Shown here: positions 23,702 through 32,002 of the stretch, one piece after another
Position numbering within the stretch: position 1 is the first letter of the stretch
How the letters are laid out: each line of letters begins with the position of its first letter
Assembly (NCBI GenBank): GCA_037045355.1
Contig: JBAOHO010000009.1
Location: 124,001 to 188,000, forward strand
DNA: 64,000 nt
Direction of reading: 5' to 3'
From: Candidatus Nanopelagicales bacterium
Lineage (GTDB): Bacteria; Actinomycetota; Actinomycetes; S36-B12; GCA-2699445
Notes under the pieces: model-generated
Databases searched by the model: none
What the model was told of the DNA's origin: nothing
Seen by the model: only the letters and a program-made list of their open reading frames with translations
Position numbers and translations under genes: made by a program

Positions 23702-23792
23702 TACGCTGTCGGCCAGGCCTGGTCCGACACCTGTGCTGTCCCCACGCTATTCCCCCAGGTCCGGTATGGGCGCGGTGGGTGAAACTTGAGGC

Positions 23793-24755
23793 ATGACAGA
23801 GCCTGCAGCCGATCGTTCCATCGTGGGACTGGTCACCGATGATGTGCCGGTGACGAACCCGGAGGAGACTGCCGCGCAACTGCGTGAGGCGCTCCCCGGC
23901 AACCGGTACGTCAGCGTCAGCGACATCCCTGTTCTGTCCGGAGGCGAACTCGTTGGCCTGGTGTCGGTCGAACACGTCCTCGCTGCGGAGCCTGATGTTC
24001 GGATCACGGACATCATGGATCCACGGCCTCCGATCGTGACTCCCGGAACCCACCAGGAGAAAGCGGCATGGGCCATGGTCCAACACGGTGAGTCCGCTCT
24101 CGCCGTGGTCGACTCCGAAGGCCGGTTCCACGGCATCGTGCCGCCCAACCGGATAATGGGCGTCCTGCTTGCCGAGCATGAGGAGGACATGTCTCGCCTG
24201 GCAGGTGTCGTCCACGACACGGAGGCTGTGGTGGGTCGCACCGTCGAGTCGGTTCCCCAGCGGGTCCGTCACCGGTTGCCCTGGCTTCTGGTCGGTCTGG
24301 CCGGAGCCATGGCCGCGGCCCTCGTCGTGTCGTCGTTCGAGGCAGCCATCAGCGCTCAGGTGATGCTTGCGTTCTTCCTCCCCGGTGTCGTCTACATGGC
24401 CGACGCTGTCGGAACCCAAACTGAGACGGTCGTGGTCCGGGGCCTGTCCGTGGGTGTGTCTGTTGCCCGGGTTGCTCGCCGTGAGGCGTGGACAGGTCTC
24501 ATCATCGGGGTCATCGTCGCCGCACTCTTCATCCCGCTCGGCTGGGTCGTCTTCGGCGACCTTCGACTCATGCTCGCCATAGGCCTCGCGCTGTTCCTGT
24601 CCTGCGCCATCGCATCCGTGGTCGCGATGTCCCTGCCCTACCTGTTGGCGCGGTTGGGCCGCGATCCCGCGTACGGGTCCGGGCCCCTGGCAACCGTGAT
24701 CCAGGACCTGCTGACGATCATCTGCTACGGCGTGATCGTGACCCAGTTGCTGTGA
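23793..24755 (+). CDS. MgtE-like divalent cation transporter with CBS domains
   Basis: This is a 320-residue protein. Residues 1-140 hold a CBS pair (GNRYVSVSDIPVLSGGELVG ... GESALAVVDSEGRFHGIVPP). Residues 165-320 contain five membrane segments with MgtE-type sequence (LPWLLVGLAGAMAAALVVSS, VVYMADAVGTQTETVVVRGL, PLATVIQDLLTIICYGVIV). The acidic Asp residues in MADAVGTQ and VIQDL match the MgtE pore. The N-terminal superhelical magnesium-sensing domain of full MgtE is missing, as in many short homologues. It probably imports magnesium. The transcript starts divergently from the cupin gene. Confidence 0.88.
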   Translation: MTEPAADRSIVGLVTDDVPVTNPEETAAQLREALPGNRYVSVSDIPVLSGGELVGLVSVEHVLAAEPDVRITDIMDPRPPIVTPGTHQEKAAWAMVQHGESALAVVDSEGRFHGIVPPNRIMGVLLAEHEEDMSRLAGVVHDTEAVVGRTVESVPQRVRHRLPWLLVGLAGAMAAALVVSSFEAAISAQVMLAFFLPGVVYMADAVGTQTETVVVRGLSVGVSVARVARREAWTGLIIGVIVAALFIPLGWVVFGDLRLMLAIGLALFLSCAIASVVAMSLPYLLARLGRDPAYGSGPLATVIQDLLTIICYGVIVTQLL

Positions 24756-24794
24756 TCGATACGGGTCCGGCCTGTCATGCGCCGCATGGTCAGG

Positions 24795-25511
24795 TCATCC
24801 GTCTTTCGGGATCGTGTGTCCATATCTGACCGGTTCGCCCGTGACCGCAGCCCAGAACCGGGTTCCGTACTCCCAGTGCCACCACTCCTGCGGATGGACC
24901 ACGAACCCCGCGCCGCCCATGGCCGCAGCCAACCGACGGCGAAGATCCCGGTCACGCCGCGGGCCATCGGGCTCGAACGCGGCCGCCGCCGCAGCGGGGA
25001 CGAAAGCGTCGAACGACGTCCCCAGCGACAAGGGCACGCCGCGCCACGTGAGGGTCAGGTCCACGGTGCCGCCACTCGCGTGCGGGGGGCACCGGGCAGG
25101 GTCGGGATCGGGTCGAGTGACGAAACCCGGGGCCAGGGTGGAGTCCTGGTAGACCGTGTCGTGCAGTACTGCCTGCAGTTGGGGATCCCGCCACGCATCC
25201 CACACGGCCAGTCCGAATTCCTTGGGCAGGTCGTCGGCGGCGCGATACAGAGCATTCGCGGCACCTGGGCGCAACCAGGCGGTGGGCCGACTGAACGGCC
25301 ATCCCTCGTGCCAGTAGGCCGCCAGGATGCGAATCCGACGGTGTGCTATCTGTTCCAGATCGCCGGGCTGAGGTGGGGGAGCCGGTGGCAACTCGTCGCT
25401 CTCCCGTGCTGTGACAGGGGTGAGTTCCGTGTCCCATGCTGCCCGGGGCACACATTCGCTGCTCGCGGATGCCCAGTGGTAGTCCGGCAGCGGCCCCTCA
25501 CGGACGATCAC
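24795..25511 (-). CDS. D-Ala-D-Ala dipeptidase (VanX/DdpX family)
   Basis: This is a 238-residue protein. Zinc and catalytic motifs are PPHASGGTVDLTLTW (family SxHxxGxAVDLT; His in HASGG, Asp in TVDLT) and EWWHWEYGTRFW with the catalytic Glu and last zinc His. FVTRPDPDPARCPPH sits where the family has a variable loop. Such enzymes cut D-Ala-D-Ala, giving vancomycin resistance when with vanHA, or recycling dipeptide otherwise. No van genes are nearby, so a recycling or wall-turnover role is likelier. The start overlaps the stop of the lipase gene, indicating one transcript. There is no signal peptide. Confidence 0.88.
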   Translation of the reverse strand: MIVREGPLPDYHWASASSECVPRAAWDTELTPVTARESDELPPAPPPQPGDLEQIAHRRIRILAAYWHEGWPFSRPTAWLRPGAANALYRAADDLPKEFGLAVWDAWRDPQLQAVLHDTVYQDSTLAPGFVTRPDPDPARCPPHASGGTVDLTLTWRGVPLSLGTSFDAFVPAAAAAAFEPDGPRRDRDLRRRLAAAMGGAGFVVHPQEWWHWEYGTRFWAAVTGEPVRYGHTIPKDG

Positions 25512-26227
25512 GAACCGGACGCCCGCAGCGACCGGCTGATTTGGTCGACCTTGCGCCAGATCGTGGCACGGACCTCAGGGCTGCTCATCTCGCCGAGGTG
25601 GGTGACCCGCGCCGGGATGTGGTCGTCGATGGGGTATTCGGGGAATGTCTCGAGGTGGCGCCGGTACTCGTTGTCCGTTGCGATCAGGATGTTGGTCACC
25701 CCCGGGACGTCGATGTGCGCCGCCGTGTACGGGTAGATGACGATCTCATGGGTGCTGTAGATGTTCGTGACCCGGTCGGCGATGACGGGCAGGTCGTCGT
25801 GCAACTTGGTGAGGAACTGCGAGCCCTCGGCCATGTCGGTCAGGGCCGGCGTCAGGTTGCGCCGGGTGAGTCCTACGATGCGGGCTACACGCGCGGCGCT
25901 GCGCGACCCCTGCCACGGGGCACCGACGCTGAACACGTGCTGCACCTGAAGGGGATTGTCGAGCGCGAACCGCAGGCATGCCAGGGCGCCTTGCGAATGA
26001 CCTACGAGCACGACGGGCGATTCCGGGTCGCGGCCCATCTTGGTGAGGCCGCGCCGGATGTCGCGAGTGATGTTCTGTTGGGATCGGTGCAGCGGCAGTG
26101 TGACACCGAAGCTCGCCAGGGTGATGAGGAACGCGTTCGGGTGCCGCTCCAGGACCTTGCGCATCATCAAGGTGGCCGCGACCCCCTTGATGGCGGTCCC
26201 GGCGATGATGGGCACGGCGATCGTCAT
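25508..26227 (-). CDS. Alpha/beta-hydrolase (lipase-like)
   Basis: ATG 26227 has GGAGAGGAGG eight bases upstream; the product is 239 residues. An N-terminal hydrophobic stretch (MTIAVPIIAGTAIKGVAATL) may be a signal or anchor. The nucleophile elbow is VVLVGHSQGALACLR with Ser near residue 78, the acid is probably in STHEIVIYP or the region after it, and His in VTHLGEM. The family resembles PGAP1/lipase-type esterases; the substrate is unknown. The last four bases overlap the dipeptidase start. Upstream lies a run of GGCTGTC heptamers. Confidence 0.78.
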   Translation of the reverse strand: MTIAVPIIAGTAIKGVAATLMMRKVLERHPNAFLITLASFGVTLPLHRSQQNITRDIRRGLTKMGRDPESPVVLVGHSQGALACLRFALDNPLQVQHVFSVGAPWQGSRSAARVARIVGLTRRNLTPALTDMAEGSQFLTKLHDDLPVIADRVTNIYSTHEIVIYPYTAAHIDVPGVTNILIATDNEYRRHLETFPEYPIDDHIPARVTHLGEMSSPEVRATIWRKVDQISRSLRASGS

Positions 26228-26260
26228 GCGGTCGACCTCCTCTCCTGACTGTGGGACCTC

Positions 26261-26345
26261 GGCTGTCGGCTGTCGGCTGTCGGCTGTCGGGTCACGTCGG
26301 CTGTCGGGTCGGCTGACGGATGAGGTCAGCGGACGGATGAGGTCA
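26261..26345. repeat. GGCTGTC heptamer run and GACGGATGAGGTCA direct repeat
   Basis: GGCTGTC occurs four times in tandem at 26261-26288, again at 26299-26305 inside GTCGGCTGTCGGGTC, and degenerates to GGCTGAC at 26311. GACGGATGAGGTCA then repeats at 26315-26328 and 26332-26345. The array begins 33 bp upstream of the lipase start. Confidence 0.75.
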
Positions 26346-26519
26346 ATAGTGCCGCGCCAGCAGGCGGGATGCGACGAAAGGCGCGCGCAAGACGAAGGTT
26401 CGCTGCCGTGTACTTGCCCAAAGCCTTCGGAATCCGCAGGAATCGTTGTGGCTGAGTGGTTACCGGGGGCGAGGCTCACGGCCGGTTATCCTGCTGGGAC
26501 ACCTATCGGGAGGGTTCAC

Positions 26520-27490
26520 GTGTTGCGTCGCCGCCGTTCCACCACGGCCGTCTACGCGGCCGTCATGGCATCTGCCGGGCTGCTCGTTGCGGCCTGCGCC
26601 TCATCGCCGACCGCCACGTCCGACGGTGCCACGGCACCGGGATCGGGGTCGGAGTCGGGACAGACCATTGCCCCCGAACCGCCGCCTGAACTGCCCCGCG
26701 GGGGTCGAGAGGTGTTCCCCGAGTACCGACTGGTCGGCTACTCCGGTGTCATGGGCGACGTCAACGAGGACATGGGCCGATTGACGGGTGACCTCGACGC
26801 GCGCTGCGAACAGATCGAGAGAGTCGGCAAGAGGTATGAATACGGGCGCCGTTTGCTCCCCGTCTTCGAGTTCATCCCCGTCGTGGTTCACGGTTCTCCG
26901 CAGAAGGACGGCACCTACCGCACGCGTGTCGGCAAGGGCCAGGTGCGCGAGTACCTCGAAGCGGCCCGGCGCTGCAAGGCCCTGCTCTTGCTGAACATCC
27001 AACCGGGGCGGTCGGAGTTCATGCCGGAGATGAAGCACTACGAGAAGTTCCTCGAAGAGCCCGATGTCGGCGTCGCCCTCGACCCGGAATGGGCCATGGA
27101 TCCTGGGGAGATTCCCGGGGTCAACCTGGGTCGCACGGACGGTCCGGAACTCAACGAGGCGGCGATGTATCTGTCGGACATCGTGGCCGAGCACAACTTG
27201 CCCGAGAAAGTGATGGTCTTCCACCAGTTCAACTTCGGTGCCGTGGAGAAGATCAAAGGTCTCAAGCCTCAGCCAGGAGTCGCGTTGATCCGGTCGATCG
27301 ATGGCCTCGGTGGTCCCGAAGCCAAGATCGAGGAGTACAACGCGCTGATCAAGAATCAACCGCCGTACATTCACCCCGGGTTCAAACTCTTCTACAAAGA
27401 GGACACCAGTCCCCCTGGGGATCTCGGCTCATGACCCCGAAAGAGGTCATGGCGCTTCGACCCCGACCCGAGTACATCCTGTACGAATGA
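26520..27490 (+). CDS. Secreted lipoprotein of unknown function, one-base frameshift near the end
   Basis: GTG 26520 has GGGAGGG five to six bases upstream. The signal ends in LLVAAC with lipidated Cys26, followed by a Ser/Thr/Pro linker. The mature domain (GREVFPEYRLVGYSG ... VGVALDPEWAMDPGEIPG ... VMVFHQFNFGAVEKIKG ... PYIHPGFKLFYKED) alternates strands and helices like a TIM-barrel. I recognise it only as a conserved actinobacterial secreted type. In the given sequence the frame ends LGS at 27434. One base restored in CCCCCTGGGG (27411-27420) instead gives WGSRLMTPKEVMALRPRPEY, ending ILYE at 27490, clearly the natural C-terminus. Confidence 0.8.
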
Positions 27491-27555
27491 CCCACCTGCA
27501 CCACGGCAGATGACGATCACCGCCTGCGATGGGCGCGCAGTAGCCGGTGGGTCGG

Positions 27556-28005
27556 TTACGACCGGCCTCCAGTCGCTTCGTCCATCAGCACAGGTGCGTT
27601 CATCTCGGCGAATCGATCAGCTGTGCGGCGGGCGCGCTCTTTGGCCCGTGCAGCCCGCTGGGCGCCGCGGGTGTCGCGCCAGCGTTGCCGGCGCTCATTG
27701 ATGCGGGCCGTTGTCCGCGCGGCAGTGGGGGCCCATCGGTCCTCGAATCGGGACACCCGCTTGCGCACCGCCCGCTCCGCGGCGAACTCCACGCTGCGGC
27801 TCTGACCGCGCGCCACCAGGTTGTCGTACTGGTCCACGACCGCCGCAGCGAGAGCCGACGGTGTCCGGGTGACCCCGGACAGAGCGCCGCGAGCGTTGCG
27901 TGACAGGCCATCCACCGCGCCGATCACGGCGTAGACGGGCTCGGGCAGCTCGCCGTCCAGAACCCGACGGGTCAGCGATTGTGAGAGGTCCTCCGGCAGC
28001 GTCAT
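27556..28005 (-). CDS. Hypothetical basic helical protein
   Basis: This is a 149-residue protein from ATG 28005 (no strong ribosome site; an upstream in-frame start at 28050 is possible). The sequence is almost wholly helical: DLSQSLTRRVLDGEL, AVVDQYDNLVARGQSRSVEF, then a very basic stretch (RRQRWRDTRGAQRAARAKER) and an acidic end. No membrane segment, cysteine or enzyme motif is visible. The basic helices could bind nucleic acid or phospholipid. It converges with the lipoprotein gene and is divergent from the kinase gene. No family is recognised. Confidence 0.6.
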   Translation of the reverse strand: MTLPEDLSQSLTRRVLDGELPEPVYAVIGAVDGLSRNARGALSGVTRTPSALAAAVVDQYDNLVARGQSRSVEFAAERAVRKRVSRFEDRWAPTAARTTARINERRQRWRDTRGAQRAARAKERARRTADRFAEMNAPVLMDEATGGRS

Positions 28006-28109
28006 GGACCCATGCTCGGTTGAACGCTGGCTGTTCGCCGACAGCCACACGCAACCGGCCGCGCCGTGTTACCCGATCGGAATCACGATGCGCGGGGGGA
28101 CAATGGGGT

Positions 28110-29609
28110 GTGGCAGAACCCGATGCCCCCACCCCGGGTGACCGGCTGCGGCAGTGGCTCGCAGCCAGTGGTCGCCACGCCACGTTCATCGAGACTCACG
28201 TTTCCGTGGTGGCCTTGACTGCCGATCGGGCGTACAAGGTGAAGAAGGCCGTTCGGTTCCCCTTTCTGGACCTGTCGACTCGGGAACGCCGGTTGGCGAT
28301 GTGTTGGCGCGAGGTGCATCTGAATCGTCGGCTCGCTCCCGATGTCTACCTCGGGGTCATCGACATCACCGGTGCGGCGGGGGAGCCGGTCGAGCATGCC
28401 ATCGAGATGATCCGGCTACCCGATGCGATCCGCCTCGATCATCTCCTGACGGATGCAGACACCCCGGCTCGGCTCACCCAACTGGCCCACCACCTGGTGG
28501 AGTTCCATGCCACTGCCGACGGCTCCGATGCGATCGATCAGTCAGGTACGGCGGCCGCCGTGCGACGCCTGTGGCGTGACGAGATCGCCGGACTGACTCC
28601 ATTCGCCGGCACCGTGGTGCCCCGTCGCGATGCGCAGGCTTGTGCCCGTCTGGCACGGAACTACATCGACGGCCGCGCCGCGCTGTTCACCGATCGCGTG
28701 CGGCGGGGCCGGATCCGCGACGGTCATGGCGACCTGCGGTGTGACGATGTCTTCTTCCTCCCGGATGGCATCCGGATCATCGACTGTCTGGAATTCGACG
28801 ATCGCCGCCGTCGGGGTGACGTCCTGACCGATGTGGCATTCCTGGCCATGGATCTGCAATGGCGAGGGCGCGAGGATTTGGCCGAATGGTTCTTGTCCGA
28901 GTACTCGAGACTGTCGGGGGACCACTGGCCGCAGTCGTTGGCCCACCATTGGATCGCCTACTTCGCCCATGTCCGCGCCAAGGTCGCCTGCCTGAACGGA
29001 GGTGTCGGCGGTGCGGCAGCCCGCCGCGACGCTGAGGAGCACATCGCTCTTGCGCGGACCCACCTCCGCCTCGCTCAAGTGCATCTCGTCGTCGTGGGTG
29101 GACTGCCGGGGACAGGCAAGTCCACGGTGACCCGCGAACTGGCGCGCCGGGGGGAGTTCGATGTCCTGCGCAGCGATGTCGTGCGTCGGGAGTTGCCCGC
29201 GCTGGTCGCCGCCGATCCCGGGGTCCGGTATTCGGCGGCCGGCCGGGCGGCGGTCTATCGGTCGATGCTGCATCGAGCTGGGAAGGCCATGGGGCTGGGG
29301 CGCAGTGTCATTCTCGATGCCAGTTGGGCCGCCCGTGACGACCGTCGAGACGCCGCCAATCTGGCGGCCGCCTGCGGCGCGGAACTCGTTCAGTTGTGTT
29401 GCGTCGCGCCGACCAGCGTCACGCAACAGCGCATTCGGGACCGGCTCAGTGCGGGGACCGACGAATCCGAGGCAGATGTCGCCGTAGCCCGGTCGATGGC
29501 GGCGCGGTTCGACGCCTGGCCCGAGGCGTCAGTCATCGCCACGACCGGAGACATCGCGGAGTCTGTCGCTGCGGCGGCTGCGGCGCTGACCGACACCCTG
29601 ATCCGCTGA
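28110..29609 (+). CDS. Fusion of APH-like kinase fold and P-loop kinase (AAA family)
   Basis: From GTG 28110 this gives 499 residues. Residues 1-310 resemble a phosphotransferase of the aminoglycoside-kinase fold: VVALTADRAYKVKKAVRFPF carries the ATP-binding lysine and IRDGHGDLRCDDVFFLPDG the catalytic HGDL loop, with IIDCLEFDD as the metal-binding loop. Residues 320-499 are a P-loop kinase with Walker A VVGGLPGTGKSTVTREL near 329 and VILDASW. This two-domain layout is known in COG2187/COG0645-type fusions of unknown substrate. It probably phosphorylates a small molecule in the cytosol. Confidence 0.85.
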   Translation: MAEPDAPTPGDRLRQWLAASGRHATFIETHVSVVALTADRAYKVKKAVRFPFLDLSTRERRLAMCWREVHLNRRLAPDVYLGVIDITGAAGEPVEHAIEMIRLPDAIRLDHLLTDADTPARLTQLAHHLVEFHATADGSDAIDQSGTAAAVRRLWRDEIAGLTPFAGTVVPRRDAQACARLARNYIDGRAALFTDRVRRGRIRDGHGDLRCDDVFFLPDGIRIIDCLEFDDRRRRGDVLTDVAFLAMDLQWRGREDLAEWFLSEYSRLSGDHWPQSLAHHWIAYFAHVRAKVACLNGGVGGAAARRDAEEHIALARTHLRLAQVHLVVVGGLPGTGKSTVTRELARRGEFDVLRSDVVRRELPALVAADPGVRYSAAGRAAVYRSMLHRAGKAMGLGRSVILDASWAARDDRRDAANLAAACGAELVQLCCVAPTSVTQQRIRDRLSAGTDESEADVAVARSMAARFDAWPEASVIATTGDIAESVAAAAAALTDTLIR

Positions 29610-29637
29610 TCCTTCGCGTGGCAGTGGAAGGCCGAAG

Positions 29638-30645
29638 TCACCAGCGCATCCGTGCTTCCTCGGCGAACCCACGCAGGTCGTGGAGTGCCAGCACCTCGCC
29701 CGTGTCCGTGCTCACGGTTCCGGACCATGTGCCGAAGCATTGATGCACCTCGGTGGCAATCACGACCGCCTCGGTACGGGCGCGCCGCTCGAACGAGGGT
29801 GCGAACGTCACGTCGACCCGACCGTCGGTTTCGTCCCGGACCCGCCAGGGCCGCAGCCAGTTGTCCGGGTCGTAGTCCCAGGTGAGGTCGGCCCCGATCT
29901 TGTGCAGTCGACCGTCGACACACAGCGCGTTCTCGGTCATGCCGGTGCCGTCCGTCCACTTGCCCCCGAACTGCAGTCCGATGGTGTGGTGGTCCTGGCG
30001 TCCCGACGCCGAACCCCAGTTCCAGGTGGTGCGGTATGGCCACCGGCCTCGGCCATGGTCGAGGACCGCGTACGAATCATCGGCGGCGAACCGGTATCGG
30101 ACGCCGTCTGCCACGACCGCACCCACAGCGGGCAGGGTGTTGTCCTTGACTGTGTACTGAAAGCGCTGGTCCGTCCATGGGATGACAACACCGAGGCTCT
30201 CGTGGCCGGGGGGTCGGGTCACAGTGACATCAGCCGAGATCCGATCGGTCTTCGCGCGCAGGCGGATGGTGTCGTCTAGCGGCTCGATGCGGATCTGCAC
30301 ACCTGCGCTTCGCACGCCGACCTCCCCGTCCCCGCTGCGTTGGGGTAAAGCCACGCGACCGAGCGGGATGATCGCGGTCTTGTCGATCTCGACGCCGTCA
30401 TAGGTCATGAACCACACAGTGTGCAGCGCCAAGTAGTCGATGGAGCTGACGGTGAGAGCCAGAACGTGGTCCGGACCCTGAACGCACCAGTACTCCCACC
30501 GCTTCGTGCGCCCCCAACCCGTGAGGTTGGCGCGGTGCAGAGGTTTGCGGGTCCACCCGACCGCGGCAGGATTGAGACTCCCCTGGGGAGCGCAGAGATC
30601 GACCGGAAGTGTGATCTCAGGCTCATGGCTCAGGCGAGCGGTCAT
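29638..30645 (-). CDS. DUF2804 family protein
   Basis: This is a 335-residue protein starting at ATG 30645, which overlaps the upstream stop as ATGA. The sequence contains RKPLHRANLTGWGRTKRWEY, SIDYLALHTVWFMTYDG, TTWNWGSASGR and LQFGGKWTDGTGMTENALCV, the landmarks of DUF2804, a beta-rich fold related to lipocalin/carotenoid-type barrels. Function is unknown; members occur in many actinobacteria and are thought to bind or modify lipids. There is no signal peptide. It is translationally coupled to the secreted propeller gene. Confidence 0.82.
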   Translation of the reverse strand: MTARLSHEPEITLPVDLCAPQGSLNPAAVGWTRKPLHRANLTGWGRTKRWEYWCVQGPDHVLALTVSSIDYLALHTVWFMTYDGVEIDKTAIIPLGRVALPQRSGDGEVGVRSAGVQIRIEPLDDTIRLRAKTDRISADVTVTRPPGHESLGVVIPWTDQRFQYTVKDNTLPAVGAVVADGVRYRFAADDSYAVLDHGRGRWPYRTTWNWGSASGRQDHHTIGLQFGGKWTDGTGMTENALCVDGRLHKIGADLTWDYDPDNWLRPWRVRDETDGRVDVTFAPSFERRARTEAVVIATEVHQCFGTWSGTVSTDTGEVLALHDLRGFAEEARMRW

Positions 30646-31937
30646 GACCGCATCACTTTGACCGTGCGTTTGGGCGGGGACGGATCGGTGAGTCCGCCCG
30701 CTGCCGCGCGCACTTTCAGCGTGTACTTGCCGGGCTTGCTCTGGTAGGTGCGCGGTGAGGCGCAGGATTTCCAGGTGGCCTTTGGTGGCTCCTCGCCCTT
30801 GATCCGCTTGAACCACTTGCACTGGAATGTCGAGTCGGAAACGCTCGACTCGAACCGGAATGTCAGCGCGACTTTCTTCTTCGCCGTGTAGACCTTGGCT
30901 TTGGGGGCCTTTGTGATGGTCGTGTCCGGCGTCACCGGCGGTGGCGCCGGCGAAACGCCGGTCACGCGGGCCACCTTGGTCTCCGTCGGCGTGCCCGGGT
31001 AGTCCAGCGTCACCCACAGCGTGTCCGATGGTCCGGCTGCCAACTGCCGCGGTGCTGCCCCTGCAGCCGGGAATCCGCTCAGTGTGGTGTATCCGCCGTC
31101 GGACGTCAGCCTTCCCAGGTTGCGTCCGTTGAACTGCGCGAACCAGTAGGCGCCGTCCGCACCGAATGTCACCCCGAATGGATCGAGTTGAGCCGTTTCC
31201 GTGGTCTGCGGGGTTCCGCCGGGTTGGATCCGGCCGACGTTCTGCGGATTTGCCAGCGGGTTTGAGTAGCCCATCTGGTCACCGGGACCGGCCGCGATGC
31301 CCTGGTTGCCGCCACCAGTGGGATAGGCCGTTCCGGTGCCGTCGACGGCGACACTGACGACCTGTGCACCGCCATTGCCATCAGCCACCCAGATGGTCCC
31401 ATCGCCGCCGGCGGCGATCGCTTTCGCGTCCTTGACCTTCGTGACGGCTGTGGCGAACTCGGTCACCACAGCCGGTGGCCCCGGCACGATCCGGAAGACC
31501 TTGTCCATGCTTGCCGTCCAGAGATTCCCGTCGGGCCCCGGTACGATGCCCCGCGGGTCGGTAAGGGCGGCGATGGCCACGGTGGTAGGTGTCACCGGAC
31601 TGGTGACACCGGTGGGGTTGAACGACGCCACCCCACCGGCGTAGGTGATCCACATCAGCCCGCCTGTTGCGGTGATCCCGACAGGATTGGTGACTCCGGT
31701 GATATCGAAGCGATCGACCTGCCCCGAAGGAGAGATGCGGGCGACTTCGTCGGTCGCTCCGTTCAGCGTCACCCACATGTTGCCGTCGGGGCCGGGAGCG
31801 ATGAGATTGTTGGTCCCGATGTCGGCCACGGAGTAGACGCCGTCCACCTGCGGGTCGGCGTGTGCCGGAGTCGCCAGCAGGAGTCCCCCCGCGAGTAGTC
31901 CGGGAATCACCAGAGTGTGGGCTGCGATGCGGGTCAT
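30642..31937 (-). CDS. Secreted Vgb/NHL-like beta-propeller protein
   Basis: From ATG 31937 this gives 431 residues. The signal peptide ends near ATPAHA. Six to seven propeller blades of the virginiamycin-B-lyase/NHL kind follow (NNLIAPGPDGNMWVTLNGAT, DPRGIVPGPDGNLWTASMDK, DPFGVTFGADGAYWFAQFNG). The recurring G-PDGN-W pattern marks blades, but I see no clear lyase catalytic His/Glu set, so enzyme activity is unlikely. A C-terminal domain (TITKAPKAKVYTAKKKVALT ... KYTLKVRAAAGGLTDPSPPK) is a bacterial Ig-like repeat. It is probably an extracellular binding protein. Its stop overlaps the DUF2804 start. Confidence 0.82.
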   Translation of the reverse strand: MTRIAAHTLVIPGLLAGGLLLATPAHADPQVDGVYSVADIGTNNLIAPGPDGNMWVTLNGATDEVARISPSGQVDRFDITGVTNPVGITATGGLMWITYAGGVASFNPTGVTSPVTPTTVAIAALTDPRGIVPGPDGNLWTASMDKVFRIVPGPPAVVTEFATAVTKVKDAKAIAAGGDGTIWVADGNGGAQVVSVAVDGTGTAYPTGGGNQGIAAGPGDQMGYSNPLANPQNVGRIQPGGTPQTTETAQLDPFGVTFGADGAYWFAQFNGRNLGRLTSDGGYTTLSGFPAAGAAPRQLAAGPSDTLWVTLDYPGTPTETKVARVTGVSPAPPPVTPDTTITKAPKAKVYTAKKKVALTFRFESSVSDSTFQCKWFKRIKGEEPPKATWKSCASPRTYQSKPGKYTLKVRAAAGGLTDPSPPKRTVKVMRS

Positions 31938-32002
31938 GGAGTCAGCCTGACCTATCACGGGCCCGGAGTCGATAGCCGACCGCGCCTGGCGCCGTGATCG
32001 GG

